From ZC4RG30 sp046047615 (lineage in GTDB: Bacteria; Pseudomonadota; Gammaproteobacteria; Steroidobacterales; Steroidobacteraceae), in the NCBI GenBank assembly GCA_046047615.1, contig JBJOHO010000064.1, forward strand, positions 1 to 24,741: DNA of 24,741 nt. Direction: 5' to 3'. Under the pieces are notes generated by a model. That model searched no databases. It was not told the DNA's origin and was given only the letters and a program-made list of their open reading frames with translations. Positions 1-8,501 of the stretch are shown piece after piece (the stretch's first letter is position 1; each line of letters starts with the position of its first letter). The position numbers were made by a program, and so were the translations under genes.

Positions 1-1515
1 GCCGCCTCGGCCTTGTTGGCGCCGCGCATCGGTGCCGACGAAACCTGCGCCGATGCGATCTGTGCTGCGCTTGATGACCACTACGTCCCGACGCACAACT
101 GGTGCGACTTCCGCCCGGACCCCGCGCAGGCAGCCAACCTGCTGTGTTTCTCCAGCGGTCTCGGTGACGGCATGTACCCGTCCTTCTTCGGGCTCGACGA
201 CCAGGGAGTTCCCATGATGCTGCTCACCGACTTCAACATTCTGCCTTACGAGCCCAAGGCGCCTGCCGTAGCGCCGCCGGTCGTGCCACCGCAGGCCACC
301 CGCCGTTGGTGGAGGCCGTCGACGTGGTTCGCCAGCGCCGCCCTTGCGGTGTTGGTGGCCGCGCCGCCCGCGGACGCCCACCACGGCATCTCCAACTGGG
401 ATCTCAACAAGGATCTGTCAATCACCGGCACGCTGGTGAAGATCGACCTCATCAACCCGCACGCCTGGATCCACCTCGACGTGAAGGGCGCGGACGGCCG
501 CAGCCAGGATTGGCATTGCGAGATGCGATCCGCGGCGGTGCTCAAGCGTTCCGGCTGGACGCGCGACATGTTCAAGGTGGGCACGACCCTCACCGTCACG
601 GGTTCGCCGGAACGCTTCAAGCCGCGCCACTGCTACCTGTCGACGATCCAGTTCGCCGACGGCAGCCAGATGGACCGCTATGGCCAGCGGCAGCTGGCGG
701 GCGCTGCCGGCGCCAAGGCTGCCACAGCGCGTGCCCTGCGCACCGCCGATGGCAAGCCGAACCTCGCCGGCGACTGGGCCGCCGAACAGCGCGTGATGAC
801 CGATCCGCGCGGCCAGCAAGGGACGCTGGTGGCGCTCAGCGATGCCGCGCGCCTGAAGCCCGGTGAACTGCCGGCCGGCGTGCGCGCCTTCCCCGGCGCG
901 CGGGGCACCCCGGAGTCGTTGGCTGCCGATCCGGTCAAGGCCGCCTGGGAGCGGCCCATCCCGGTGCAGCTGACGGCCACAGGCCGCAAGGCCCTGGAAC
1001 GCTTCGATCCGGCCTCCAAGGACAATCCGCGGCTGCGCTGCGAGGCCACCAACCTGCTGTTCGACTGGACCTTCGACAGCGCCGTGAACCGCATCACCCA
1101 GACGTCCGCGCGCATCACGATGCGCTACGGCCACATGGACCTGCAGCGTGTCATCCACCTGGACCGCAGCGCACCGCCGCCCGGCACCCGGCCGCAACGC
1201 CACGGCTATTCGGTCGGCCACTGGGAAGGTGACACGCTGGTGGTCGACACCACGCTGTTCACCCCCGGCGTGCTGAACGCCGATGCCCGCGTGCTGCACG
1301 GCACCGGGTTGCGCATCACCGAACGCTACAGCCTCGACGCCACCGGCACGCGGCTGCAGCGCCGCTATGAAGCGGTGGATCCGGAGTATTTCGCGGACCG
1401 CTGGCGTGGCGAGGATGTGGTCATGCCCGCTGACGTGGCCTGGTCCCCTTACGCCTGCAAGGACCCCGGCGGTGCGCCGGCCGAGGCTGCGGCGACCGCG
1501 GCCCGGCGGCCATGA
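1..1515 (+). CDS. DUF4241 / DUF6152 fusion protein, 5'-truncated by the window edge
   Basis: The reading frame is open from base 1, so the true start probably lies to the left. Window residues 1-82 look like the C-terminal end of a DUF4241 protein: an NW motif, then SSGLGDGMYPSFFGLD and a closing LLTDF. DUF4241 proteins normally stop about there. Here the frame runs on through a Pro/Ala-rich linker, a hydrophobic segment (ASAALAVLVAAPPADA) and then HHGISNWD, the start of a DUF6152-like exported domain with the INPHAWIHLDV signature. From about residue 240 follows a domain beginning GKPNLAGDW and containing GHWEGDTLVVDTTLF, seen in many uncharacterised exported proteins of degraders. The ATG at 214 has an AGGGAG sequence 5 bases upstream, so the exported part might also be made separately. 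Function is unknown. The stop overlaps the next gene's start (ATGA). The domain calls are from memory of the families; the fusion itself is directly visible. Confidence 0.7.
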   Translation, partial: AASALLAPRIGADETCADAICAALDDHYVPTHNWCDFRPDPAQAANLLCFSSGLGDGMYPSFFGLDDQGVPMMLLTDFNILPYEPKAPAVAPPVVPPQATRRWWRPSTWFASAALAVLVAAPPADAHHGISNWDLNKDLSITGTLVKIDLINPHAWIHLDVKGADGRSQDWHCEMRSAAVLKRSGWTRDMFKVGTTLTVTGSPERFKPRHCYLSTIQFADGSQMDRYGQRQLAGAAGAKAATARALRTADGKPNLAGDWAAEQRVMTDPRGQQGTLVALSDAARLKPGELPAGVRAFPGARGTPESLAADPVKAAWERPIPVQLTATGRKALERFDPASKDNPRLRCEATNLLFDWTFDSAVNRITQTSARITMRYGHMDLQRVIHLDRSAPPPGTRPQRHGYSVGHWEGDTLVVDTTLFTPGVLNADARVLHGTGLRITERYSLDATGTRLQRRYEAVDPEYFADRWRGEDVVMPADVAWSPYACKDPGGAPAEAAATAARRP

Positions 1516-2270
1516 GCCGCCGCGTCATCGTCACGGCAGGCGCCAACGGCATCGGCCGCGAGATCGTGCGCGCCTGTGTGGCGGCCGGCGACCGCGTCGC
1601 CACCTGCGACGTCGATGCCGCAGGCCTCGCCGCGCTGCGCGACGAACTGCCCGGTCTTGCGACCTTAACCTGCGACGTGGGCCGCCGCGCCGACGTCGGG
1701 CAGTTCATGCAGGCGGCGCTGGGCACGCTGGGGGGCCTCGACCTGCTGGTGAACAACGCCGGCATCGGTGGCCCCACCTCGCCGGTGGACCACTACCCGC
1801 CGCAGGACTGGGACCGCGTGCTGCAGGTCAACCTCACAGGCACCTTCGATGTCACGCGGCTCGCCATCCCCGCCTTGCGTGCTGCCGGCGGCGGCTCGAT
1901 CGTGCTGATGTCCTCGGCCGCCGGACGATTCGGCTATGCAAACCGCAGCGCCTACTGCGCGAGCAAGTGGGCGCTGGTGGGCCTTGCCAAGACCCTCGCG
2001 CTGGAACTCGGCGCGGACAACATCCGCGCCAACGCCATCCTGCCCGGTGCCGTGGATGGCGAGCGCCTGCACCGTGTCTATGCCGGCCGCGTGGAAGCCA
2101 CGGGCCAGCCGCTGGAGCAGGTGCTGGCCGCAGCGATGGCCGGGCAATCGCTCAAGCGCTTCGTCGATCCCCGCGACATCGCGCAGCTCGTGCTGTTCCT
2201 GGCCTCGGAGGCGGGCAAGTCCATCTCCGGCCAGGCACTCAACATCGACAACGACATGCAAAGGGCCTGA
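1512..2270 (+). CDS. SDR family NAD(P)-dependent oxidoreductase
   Basis: A classical short-chain dehydrogenase/reductase of 252 residues, the usual length. The Rossmann nucleotide-binding loop is TAGANGIG (residues 8-15; the usual first TG is TA here). The NNAG motif is at 81-84, with catalytic Asn107, Ser135, Tyr148 and Lys152 (YCASK). An acidic residue after beta-2 (CDVD, about 32-35) favours NAD over NADP, which is inference. The start ATG overlaps the preceding TGA by the ATGA arrangement, so translation is probably coupled. The serine hydrolase follows after one base. The substrate cannot be read from the sequence. Neighbouring genes suggest oxidation of a small alcohol in a catabolic pathway, but this is weak. 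It is a cytoplasmic enzyme with no signal peptide. Confidence 0.9.
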   Translation: MSRRVIVTAGANGIGREIVRACVAAGDRVATCDVDAAGLAALRDELPGLATLTCDVGRRADVGQFMQAALGTLGGLDLLVNNAGIGGPTSPVDHYPPQDWDRVLQVNLTGTFDVTRLAIPALRAAGGGSIVLMSSAAGRFGYANRSAYCASKWALVGLAKTLALELGADNIRANAILPGAVDGERLHRVYAGRVEATGQPLEQVLAAAMAGQSLKRFVDPRDIAQLVLFLASEAGKSISGQALNIDNDMQRA

Positions 2271-2271
2271 C

Positions 2272-3528
2272 ATGAACGAACCCACCCTGAAAGTCCTGCA
2301 GACCCGTGCGAGGCGCGCGGCCCTGCTCATGCTGTGCGCCCTGCTGGGCAGCGCCTCGGCCCAGCAGGTGCTGCCGCCGCCCCTGCAGGGCGGGCCACCC
2401 AGCGACGTGCCGGTTGCGCAGCAGCTGCTGCGCTGGCGCATGCTCGACAACGATGTCGCGCCGCTGATGTTCCGCCGCATGGACGACCTGTTCACCACGC
2501 GCGTCGTGCCCCGGGCCGGCAGCCTGTGGCGCCTGCCGCGCGCCGACCAGCCGCTGGCCGTCCGCTATGCCTGGCAGGGGGCGACCTACGACCTGCCGGC
2601 CTTCCTCGAGCGCACCCATACCAACGCGCTGCTGGTGCTGAAGGACGGCCGCATCGTCACCGAGGTCTACCGCAACGGCGCCGACGAGCGCTCACGCTTC
2701 ATCGGCTGGTCGATGACCAAGTCCATCACCTCCGTGATGGTGGGTTGCGCCCTGGCCGACGGCCTCATCGACTCCCTCGACACGCCCATCGTCCACTACC
2801 TGCCGGAATTGAAGGGCGGCGGCTACGACGGGGCGAGCATCCGCCACGTCATGCAGATGCGTTCCGGGGTCGATTACGAGGAACGCTACGACTTCGCCAA
2901 TCCTGGCCGTGCGGCCAGCAACCATATCCGCGCGCTGGTGAAGAACCAGGCGCGCTTCGCCGATGCGGCGCGCGACATCCCCCGGCTGCACGCCCCGGGC
3001 ACCGTGTTCCAGTACAAGACCCTCGACACCGCGGTGCTGGGTTGGCTGGTGGAGCGGGTGTCGCGGCAGAGCGTGGCGGCCTACACCGCGCGCTGCCTGT
3101 GGGAGCCGCTGGGTGCCGAGGCCGATGGCTTCTACATCATGGACGGTGCGCCCGGCACGGGCCGCGAGTTCAGCGGCGCGGGCTTCAATGCCACGCTGCG
3201 CGACTGGGCACGCTTCGGCCAGATGGTCCTCGACCAGGGCGTCGCCGGTGGCCGCCGCGTCGTCGGCGCCGACTGGATCCGCGAGTCCACCCTTCCCGCG
3301 GGGCCCGAGGACCAGCGCCGCGGGGGCTATGGATTGCAGTGGTGGACGATGGGCGGCAGCGAGGCCTTCGCCGCCATCGGCCTGCAGGGCCAGTACGTGT
3401 ACATCGACCCCCCCAGCCGCACCGTGGTGGTCAAGCTGTCCTACTTCCCGCCCGGCGACAACACGGACCTCGACGCCGAGACCCAGGCCTTCATGGCCGC
3501 GGTCGCGGCCTGGCAGCCGGCCCGCTGA
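2272..3528 (+). CDS. Exported serine hydrolase, beta-lactamase class C / 6-aminohexanoate-dimer hydrolase-like
   Basis: 418 residues starting at the ATG one base after the dehydrogenase stop, with AAAGGG about 7 bases upstream. A signal peptide (RRAALLMLCALLGSASA, cleavage near residue 30) sends it to the periplasm. The class C beta-lactamase/esterase fold is indicated by S147-M-T-K150 (SxxK, nucleophile and base), Y248-K-T (YxN position) and a C-terminal YGLQWWTMGG...IGLQGQYVYIDP stretch. This resembles the NylB-type hydrolases more than true beta-lactamases, which carry KTG. It likely hydrolyses an ester or amide. Together with the dehydrogenase this would fit release and oxidation of an alcohol, which is speculative. 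It ends the left-hand operon; the next 126 bases hold the receptor promoter. Confidence 0.85.
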   Translation: MNEPTLKVLQTRARRAALLMLCALLGSASAQQVLPPPLQGGPPSDVPVAQQLLRWRMLDNDVAPLMFRRMDDLFTTRVVPRAGSLWRLPRADQPLAVRYAWQGATYDLPAFLERTHTNALLVLKDGRIVTEVYRNGADERSRFIGWSMTKSITSVMVGCALADGLIDSLDTPIVHYLPELKGGGYDGASIRHVMQMRSGVDYEERYDFANPGRAASNHIRALVKNQARFADAARDIPRLHAPGTVFQYKTLDTAVLGWLVERVSRQSVAAYTARCLWEPLGAEADGFYIMDGAPGTGREFSGAGFNATLRDWARFGQMVLDQGVAGGRRVVGADWIRESTLPAGPEDQRRGGYGLQWWTMGGSEAFAAIGLQGQYVYIDPPSRTVVVKLSYFPPGDNTDLDAETQAFMAAVAAWQPAR

Positions 3529-3568
3529 TACCTGCGACCGGGAGAGAGGCTCCCAGCCCGCTGCAGGC

Positions 3569-3597
3569 TTGACAGAGTGAACGTTCTCAAATAAAAG
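3569..3597 (+). promoter_or_regulatory. Sigma-70-type promoter of the TonB receptor gene
   Basis: A perfect -35 box TTGACA lies at 3569-3574. A 17-base spacer follows and then a -10-like TAAAAG at 3592-3597 (4 of 6 matches). Two GAACGTTC palindromes sit on the spacer and the -10/+1 region, as expected for repression. A ribosome site AGGGGAG (3641-3647) stands 7 bases before the ATG at 3655. The -35 is clear; the -10 is an inference. Confidence 0.6.
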
Positions 3598-3606
3598 AAC
3601 GTTCAC
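3577..3606. promoter_or_regulatory. Paired LacI-type operators (GAACGTTC cores) over the receptor promoter
   Basis: Two GAACGTTC palindromes lie at 3579-3586 and 3597-3604, with centres 18 bases apart. The two halves also form one larger perfect inverted repeat: GTGAACGTTCT (3577-3587) and AGAACGTTCAC (3596-3606), with 8 bases between. The same core occurs in front of the GH3 gene. The adjacent LacI regulator at 10013-11077 is the natural candidate to bind both. The 18-base spacing would put two dimers at nearly two helical turns. Confidence 0.7.
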
Positions 3607-3654
3607 AACGGCCAATATTTCCATCCGTAGGCCGCGCATCAGGGGAGTCGTCGA

Positions 3655-6636
3655 ATGAAGTACCCACAGCATCCCAGGTCCACGGGCCTGGTGGTTGGCG
3701 CGTCGCTGCTGGCGCTGACCGCCGCCGTCCGGACCGCCATCGCGCAGGACGCCCAAGGCGCTGCCTCGCCTTTGGAGGAAGTCGTCGTCAGCGGCATCCG
3801 CGCCAGCCTGCGCGAGTCGCTCGACATCAAGCGTGAATCACTCGGTGTCGTCGACGCGATCTCCGCGGAGGACATCGGCAAGTTCCCGGACACGAACCTC
3901 GCCGAGTCCCTGCAGCGCGTCACCGGCGTGTCGATCGACCGCAGCAATGGTGAGGGTTCGAAGGTCACCGTCCGCGGCTTCGGCCCTGATTTCAACCTGG
4001 TTCTGTTGAATGGCCGCCAGATGCCGGCCTCCGGGCTGGGCAGCTGCTGCGAAGCCCCGGCATCGCGCAGCTTCGACTTCGCCAACCTGGCCGCCGAGGG
4101 CGTGGCCGGCGTCGAGGTCTACAAGTCCGGACGTGCCTCGCTGCCCACCGGCGGCATCGGTTCGGTCATCAACATCAAGACGCCTCGGCCGCTGGACCGT
4201 CCGGGCCTGCAGGGCAGCGTCGGCGTCAAGGGCGTCCTCGACCACACCTTCGATGGCACGCCGGTCACGCCTGAAGTCTCGGGCATCATCAGCCAGACCT
4301 TCGCCGACGAGAAGGTCGGCGTGCTGCTGACCGGTTCCTACCAGCGCCGCAAGGCCAGCCTGGCCCAGTTCAACGCCGGCTGGCGCGAGGGCTACCTGGG
4401 CGACGAGAACAACTGGGGCTCGCTGGCAGTTGACGCCAACGACTGGCGCGGCAACTTCGGCCAGATCGCCAACCGCCCGGAGGCCACCGACGTTTACCAG
4501 GTGACGCAGAACGCCGGTTACGACTTCACCGACATCGACCGTGAGCGCATCAACGGCCAGCTGGTGCTGCAGTTCCGCCCGAGCGACACGCTGTCGGCCG
4601 TGGTCGACTACACGCATTCGCAGAACACCATCGATGCCCGCACCAACAGCATCGGCGTATGGTTCAACCACAACAACACGACTTCGAGCTGGACCGACGG
4701 TCCCGCCGCCGGTCCGCTGTTCTATTCCGAGGCCTTCGGCCCGGGCGAAGGCAAGGACATGGCGATCACCGGCGCACTGGCTGCCAACAAGTCGATCAAC
4801 AAGTCGCTGGGCGCGAACCTCGCGTGGGACGCCATGCCGGGCCTGCGTCTGGAGCTTGATGGCCACCACTCGACGGCCGAGAGCAAGCCCACCTCGCCCT
4901 ACGGCAGCAACATCGCCATCGGCAGCGCCATCTACGGCGTCGCCAACCAGACGGTCGACTTCACGACCGACATGCCGGGCATCTCGGTGGCGATGCATCC
5001 GGGCACCGACATCGCTGCGGGCAACATCCGCCCGGCGGGCAATGCCTTCCGCAACGCCAACATGAAGGACACCATCACCGAGGTGACGCTGCGCGGCAGC
5101 AAGGATTTCGACACCTCCTTGATCGACAGCCTCGACTTCGGTGTGACCTACACCGAGAACAAGGTGCGGTCGGCTTATGGCTTCCTGCAGACCGACAGCT
5201 GGGGCGGCACGCTGTCGGCTGCCGACACACCGGATGACCTCTACACGCTGACGAGCCTGCCGGGCCGCCTGTCCGGCATGTCCGGCTCCGGCAACCCGGC
5301 CATCCTCCAGAACTACTTCCAGATCGACACGGAGCGGTTGATCAAGCTGCTGGACGACCAGGTCGGCGTTTGCCGGACGCCCTGGACCGGTACGCCCTTC
5401 ACGGGCACCTGCCTGGCGCAATTCACCACTGACCGCCGGATCAGCGAAGAGACGGTCTCGCCGTACCTGCAGTCGAAGCACCGCTTCGAGCTGGGCGCCA
5501 TGCCGGCGAACCTGCGTCTTGGCGTGCGCCGCGAGAAGACCGAGATCAGCTCCGCCGCACTGGTTCCCGTGCCGACCGGCACGAGCTGGGTGGCCGACAA
5601 CGAGATCGGCCTGATCTTCAGCGGCAGCTCCGACTTCACGACGCTGAAGGGTGAGTACGACAACTGGCTGCCGGCCATCGACCTCGACATCGCGCCGATC
5701 ACCGATGTGCGCCTGCGTGCCTCATACAGCCACACGATCACGCGGCCGGACTACACCAGCATGCAGGGCGGCATCACCGTGAACCAGCCGCTGCGTCCGG
5801 GTGGCGGCAGCACCGCCGGCAGCGGCAACCCGGGCCTGCTTCCCTACAAGTCGAAGAACATCGACCTGTCGGCCGAGTGGTACTACGCGCCCGACAGCTA
5901 CGTATCCGTGGGCTACTTCACCAAGGACGTCAGCAACTTCATCGCCAACACGACGGTGCAGGGTCCGCTGTTCGGTCTGAAGAATCCGGCGCAGGGCGCA
6001 GCGGTCCAGGCGGCACGTACAGCACTGGGTGGCGGCACCCTGAGCTTTGCCTCCATCCTGGACTATCTCGCGACGAACAACCCGTCCGTGGTCGAGTTCA
6101 GCAACGGCGCGCCGCGGGGTGTGCTCGGCCAGGCCGCGGATCCCGACGTGACCTTCACCATCACCCAACCGGGCAACAGTGATCGCGTGGCGACGCTGGA
6201 TGGCTGGGAGTTCGCGGTGCAGCACGCCTTCGGTGACACGGGCTTCGGCACGCAGGTGAACTACACGATCGTCAACAGCGACACACGGTTCAATGACACG
6301 CTGCGCTACACGGAGACCCAGTTCGCCGTCACGGGCGTGAGCGACAGTGCCAACGCCGTCGTCTACTATGACCGCTACGGCGTGCAGGCCCGCGTGGCTT
6401 ACAACTGGCGTGACGGCTTCCTGTCCGGCTACGGCTTCGACCCGTACTACATCGAGGCCTACGGGCAGTTCGACGTAAGCGCGAGCTGGGAATTCCGCAA
6501 GGGCATGACGGCCTTCTTTGAAGGCATCAACGTCACCGAGGAGGACCGTCGCGGCCACATGCGCAACGACAACATCGTGTTCTTCGCGGCGCCTGGCTAC
6601 GCACGCTACGCGCTGGGCTTCCGCTACACGTTCTGA
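3655..6636 (+). CDS. TonB-dependent outer-membrane receptor, glycan-uptake type
   Basis: 993 residues, a usual length for this family. A signal peptide ends at AIA-QDA (residues 30/31). The SPLEEVVVSGIR stretch (about 39-49) resembles the TonB box region. The plug follows, with IGKFPDTNLAESLQRVTGVSIDR (in part) and VTVRGFGPDFNLVLLNGR motifs, and a CC pair at 131-132. A long beta-barrel ends in the aromatic residue of GFRYTF. This pattern matches the large TonB receptors that Caulobacter-, Xanthomonas- and Alteromonas-like bacteria use for oligosaccharides rather than siderophores. It probably imports beta-1,3-glucan oligomers, judged from the glycosidases around it; specificity is inferred. 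A paired operator covers the promoter. A hairpin lies after the stop, then the SapC/cupin/halogenase cluster. Confidence 0.93.
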   Translation: MKYPQHPRSTGLVVGASLLALTAAVRTAIAQDAQGAASPLEEVVVSGIRASLRESLDIKRESLGVVDAISAEDIGKFPDTNLAESLQRVTGVSIDRSNGEGSKVTVRGFGPDFNLVLLNGRQMPASGLGSCCEAPASRSFDFANLAAEGVAGVEVYKSGRASLPTGGIGSVINIKTPRPLDRPGLQGSVGVKGVLDHTFDGTPVTPEVSGIISQTFADEKVGVLLTGSYQRRKASLAQFNAGWREGYLGDENNWGSLAVDANDWRGNFGQIANRPEATDVYQVTQNAGYDFTDIDRERINGQLVLQFRPSDTLSAVVDYTHSQNTIDARTNSIGVWFNHNNTTSSWTDGPAAGPLFYSEAFGPGEGKDMAITGALAANKSINKSLGANLAWDAMPGLRLELDGHHSTAESKPTSPYGSNIAIGSAIYGVANQTVDFTTDMPGISVAMHPGTDIAAGNIRPAGNAFRNANMKDTITEVTLRGSKDFDTSLIDSLDFGVTYTENKVRSAYGFLQTDSWGGTLSAADTPDDLYTLTSLPGRLSGMSGSGNPAILQNYFQIDTERLIKLLDDQVGVCRTPWTGTPFTGTCLAQFTTDRRISEETVSPYLQSKHRFELGAMPANLRLGVRREKTEISSAALVPVPTGTSWVADNEIGLIFSGSSDFTTLKGEYDNWLPAIDLDIAPITDVRLRASYSHTITRPDYTSMQGGITVNQPLRPGGGSTAGSGNPGLLPYKSKNIDLSAEWYYAPDSYVSVGYFTKDVSNFIANTTVQGPLFGLKNPAQGAAVQAARTALGGGTLSFASILDYLATNNPSVVEFSNGAPRGVLGQAADPDVTFTITQPGNSDRVATLDGWEFAVQHAFGDTGFGTQVNYTIVNSDTRFNDTLRYTETQFAVTGVSDSANAVVYYDRYGVQARVAYNWRDGFLSGYGFDPYYIEAYGQFDVSASWEFRKGMTAFFEGINVTEEDRRGHMRNDNIVFFAAPGYARYALGFRYTF

Positions 6637-6680
6637 CCGGACCCGGCCGGGGCTGCCCCCCCCCTCCCGGCCGTGACACG

Positions 6681-6716
6681 GCGGGCTGCACTCCTTGCGG
6701 GTGCAGCCCGCTTTCC
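6681..6716 (+). terminator. Rho-independent terminator-like hairpin after the receptor gene
   Basis: GCGGGCTGCAC (6681-6691) and GTGCAGCCCGC (6701-6711) make a perfect 11-base stem with a 9-base loop, followed by only a short TTT. A weaker 7-base stem (6645-6651 with 6666-6672) and a run of nine Cs (6656-6664) precede it. The short T tract suggests partial termination, letting some transcription reach the SapC cluster. Confidence 0.6.
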
Positions 6717-6751
6717 GCATCCTCTGGTGCTGCCACCCTCCCGAGGCTGTG

Positions 6752-7483
6752 ATGACGATGCCGCAAGAAAAACGCCACAGCATCCTCGATGCGGAGCAAC
6801 ACCGCGGGTTGCGGATACGGACCGGAGCTGGCCCTGCCTTGGGCGATGGCGTGATGTCCTGTCTCGCCGTGCCCGCGGAGTTCCGGCGGCTGGCCTGTGA
6901 TTACCCCCTCCTGTTCCACTTCGACGCCCGCATCCGCCGCTTCGGCGCGGTGGCGCTGTTCGGCTTCGCGCCCGGCGAGAACCTCTATCTGGAGGATGGC
7001 CAGTGGAACGCTTCCTGCCGCCCACTGGCCATGGCCGTGGCGCCGTTCCTCGTCGGCCGGCGTGCCGATGGGCAGGGGCCGGCGCAGATCCACATCGACC
7101 TCGGGCACCCGCGCGTGTCCCAGGACGGCGAAGGGCAACGTGTCTTTGACGACACCGGGCAGCCGACACCCTTCCTGGAGGAGGCGGGCAACATGCTGGC
7201 GGCGCTTGATGAGGGCTACCAGCGCAGCACCGATTTCTTTTTGGCCCTCGCACAGCACGACCTGCTGGAGCCCTTTTCCATGGATGTCAGCGCCGCCGAT
7301 GGCGGTCAGCACCGTCTCGTCGGCTACCACCTGATCGACGAGGACAAGCTGCGCGCCCTGGAGCCGTCTGCCGTGGCGGGCCTGCACACGGCAGGACACC
7401 TCGAACCCCTCTACATGGCACTTGCGTCGCTCGGCAATCTCGCCGCGCTGGTGGCGCGCAAGAACCGCCACCATGGCGGTTGA
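6752..7483 (+). CDS. SapC family protein
   Basis: 243 residues. The ATG at 6752 is chosen because GAGG (6743-6746) lies 5 bases upstream. An upstream in-frame TTG at 6695 falls inside the terminator hairpin and is unlikely. A second ATG at 6758 is possible. The sequence has the SapC family look (named from a Campylobacter S-layer locus): an aromatic FHFDARIRRFGAVALFGF region, ENLYLEDGQWNA, and a C-terminal LEPLYMALASLGN. No signal peptide or membrane segment is visible. The biochemical role of this family is unknown. It recurs beside TonB receptors together with cupin-like and halogenase genes, as here. The 3' end overlaps the next gene by 11 bases, which implies coupled translation. Confidence 0.85.
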   Translation: MTMPQEKRHSILDAEQHRGLRIRTGAGPALGDGVMSCLAVPAEFRRLACDYPLLFHFDARIRRFGAVALFGFAPGENLYLEDGQWNASCRPLAMAVAPFLVGRRADGQGPAQIHIDLGHPRVSQDGEGQRVFDDTGQPTPFLEEAGNMLAALDEGYQRSTDFFLALAQHDLLEPFSMDVSAADGGQHRLVGYHLIDEDKLRALEPSAVAGLHTAGHLEPLYMALASLGNLAALVARKNRHHGG

Positions 7484-8501
7484 ACGGCCATCACCGATCA
7501 CGGACCTGCCGCGTGTGCAGGAAGCCGTGGTTCCGCTGGCCGAGCTCGACGCCACGCTCAGGGCCGCGCAGGCGCCGATGGTGCTGCGGCAACTGGCAGC
7601 CGATTGGCCCTTGGTCGCCGCTGGCCTGCAAGGCGCCGCAGCAGCGCAGCGCTATTTGCTGGCACACCGCCGCGACCGCAGCTTTGTCGCGAACATCGGC
7701 CGGCCAGGTGGTGGCGACCGGCTGTTCTACGACGCCGGCATGAACGTCAACTTCCAGACGGCGCGGGGCCGCCTCGAGGACTTCTTCGATGCCATGGCCG
7801 CCGGGGTGGACGATCCGCAGGCGCCGCTGGTCTATCTGTCATCGATCGACATCCGCGGCCATTTTTCCGGGCTGGCAGAGGCGAACCCGCTGCCGCTCGG
7901 CGCGCGGCAACCCGTGGAGTCGATCTGGATCGGTAGCCGCACCTGCATCCCCGCGCACAACGACGTGCCGGACAACCTCGCCGTCTGCGCCGTCGGACGC
8001 CGCCGATTCACGTTGCTGCCGCCATCGCAGTTTGAAAATCTCTATGCCGGTCCGCTCGAGAACACACCGGCGGGACGCCCGGTCAGCCTCGTCGACTTCC
8101 GCGATCCCGATTTCGCGGCCCATCCCCGGTTCCGGCAGGCCCTCGCGCAGGCGCAAGTGGCCGAACTCCAGCCGGGGGATGCCGTGTACATCCCCACGAT
8201 GTGGTGGCATCACGTTGAAGGCCAGGAGGCCTTCAATGTGCTCGTCAACTACTGGTGGCGCGATGTCCCTCATTATCTCGGCAAGCCCGAGGATGCCCTG
8301 CTCCACGCCATCCTCGCCTTGCGCGACCTGCCGGCGGCAGAGAAGACGCACTGGCAGGACCTGCTCAACCACTACGTCTTCGACAACGGTGCCGACGTGA
8401 CTGCACATATCCCGGAAGCCGCCCGAGGCATCCTTGCACCCTTGGACGATGCCACCGCGGGCCGGATCCGCGCGCGGCTGTTGCGGAGCCTGTCGCGATG
8501 A
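7473..8501 (+). CDS. Cupin-like (JmjC-fold) protein, probable Fe(II)/2-oxoglutarate hydroxylase
   Basis: 342 residues of the cupin_8/JmjC-like family. The start ATG at 7473 lies inside the SapC gene (11-base overlap), in agreement with domain onset. The iron-binding triad is visible as H162-N-D164 (in PAHND) and H246 (in MWWHHVEG). FTLLPPSQFENLY and LQPGDAVYIP are typical strand motifs. Relatives such as FIH hydroxylate protein side chains, so a protein or peptide substrate is plausible but not shown. It is cytoplasmic, with no leader. Its stop overlaps the halogenase start (ATGA). Such proteins recur with SapC and Trp-halogenase genes next to TonB receptors. Confidence 0.85.
   Translation: MAVERPSPITDLPRVQEAVVPLAELDATLRAAQAPMVLRQLAADWPLVAAGLQGAAAAQRYLLAHRRDRSFVANIGRPGGGDRLFYDAGMNVNFQTARGRLEDFFDAMAAGVDDPQAPLVYLSSIDIRGHFSGLAEANPLPLGARQPVESIWIGSRTCIPAHNDVPDNLAVCAVGRRRFTLLPPSQFENLYAGPLENTPAGRPVSLVDFRDPDFAAHPRFRQALAQAQVAELQPGDAVYIPTMWWHHVEGQEAFNVLVNYWWRDVPHYLGKPEDALLHAILALRDLPAAEKTHWQDLLNHYVFDNGADVTAHIPEAARGILAPLDDATAGRIRARLLRSLSR

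Noticed and set aside
3838..5481. Long open frame on the minus strand opposite the receptor gene (about 547 codons)
   Set aside because: It is antisense to a clear TonB receptor, encodes low-complexity Ala/Arg/Val-rich sequence with no known motif, and is expected from codon bias in GC-rich DNA. The same holds for other long antisense frames over the GH3, halogenase and GH17 genes.
6656..6664. Run of nine Cs as a phase-variation tract
   Set aside because: It lies between genes within a hairpin-rich terminator area, so slippage would not change any reading frame or an evident promoter spacing.
6695..6751. Upstream TTG start for the SapC gene
   Set aside because: The codon lies in the loop of the terminator hairpin and has no ribosome site. 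The ATG at 6752 has one.
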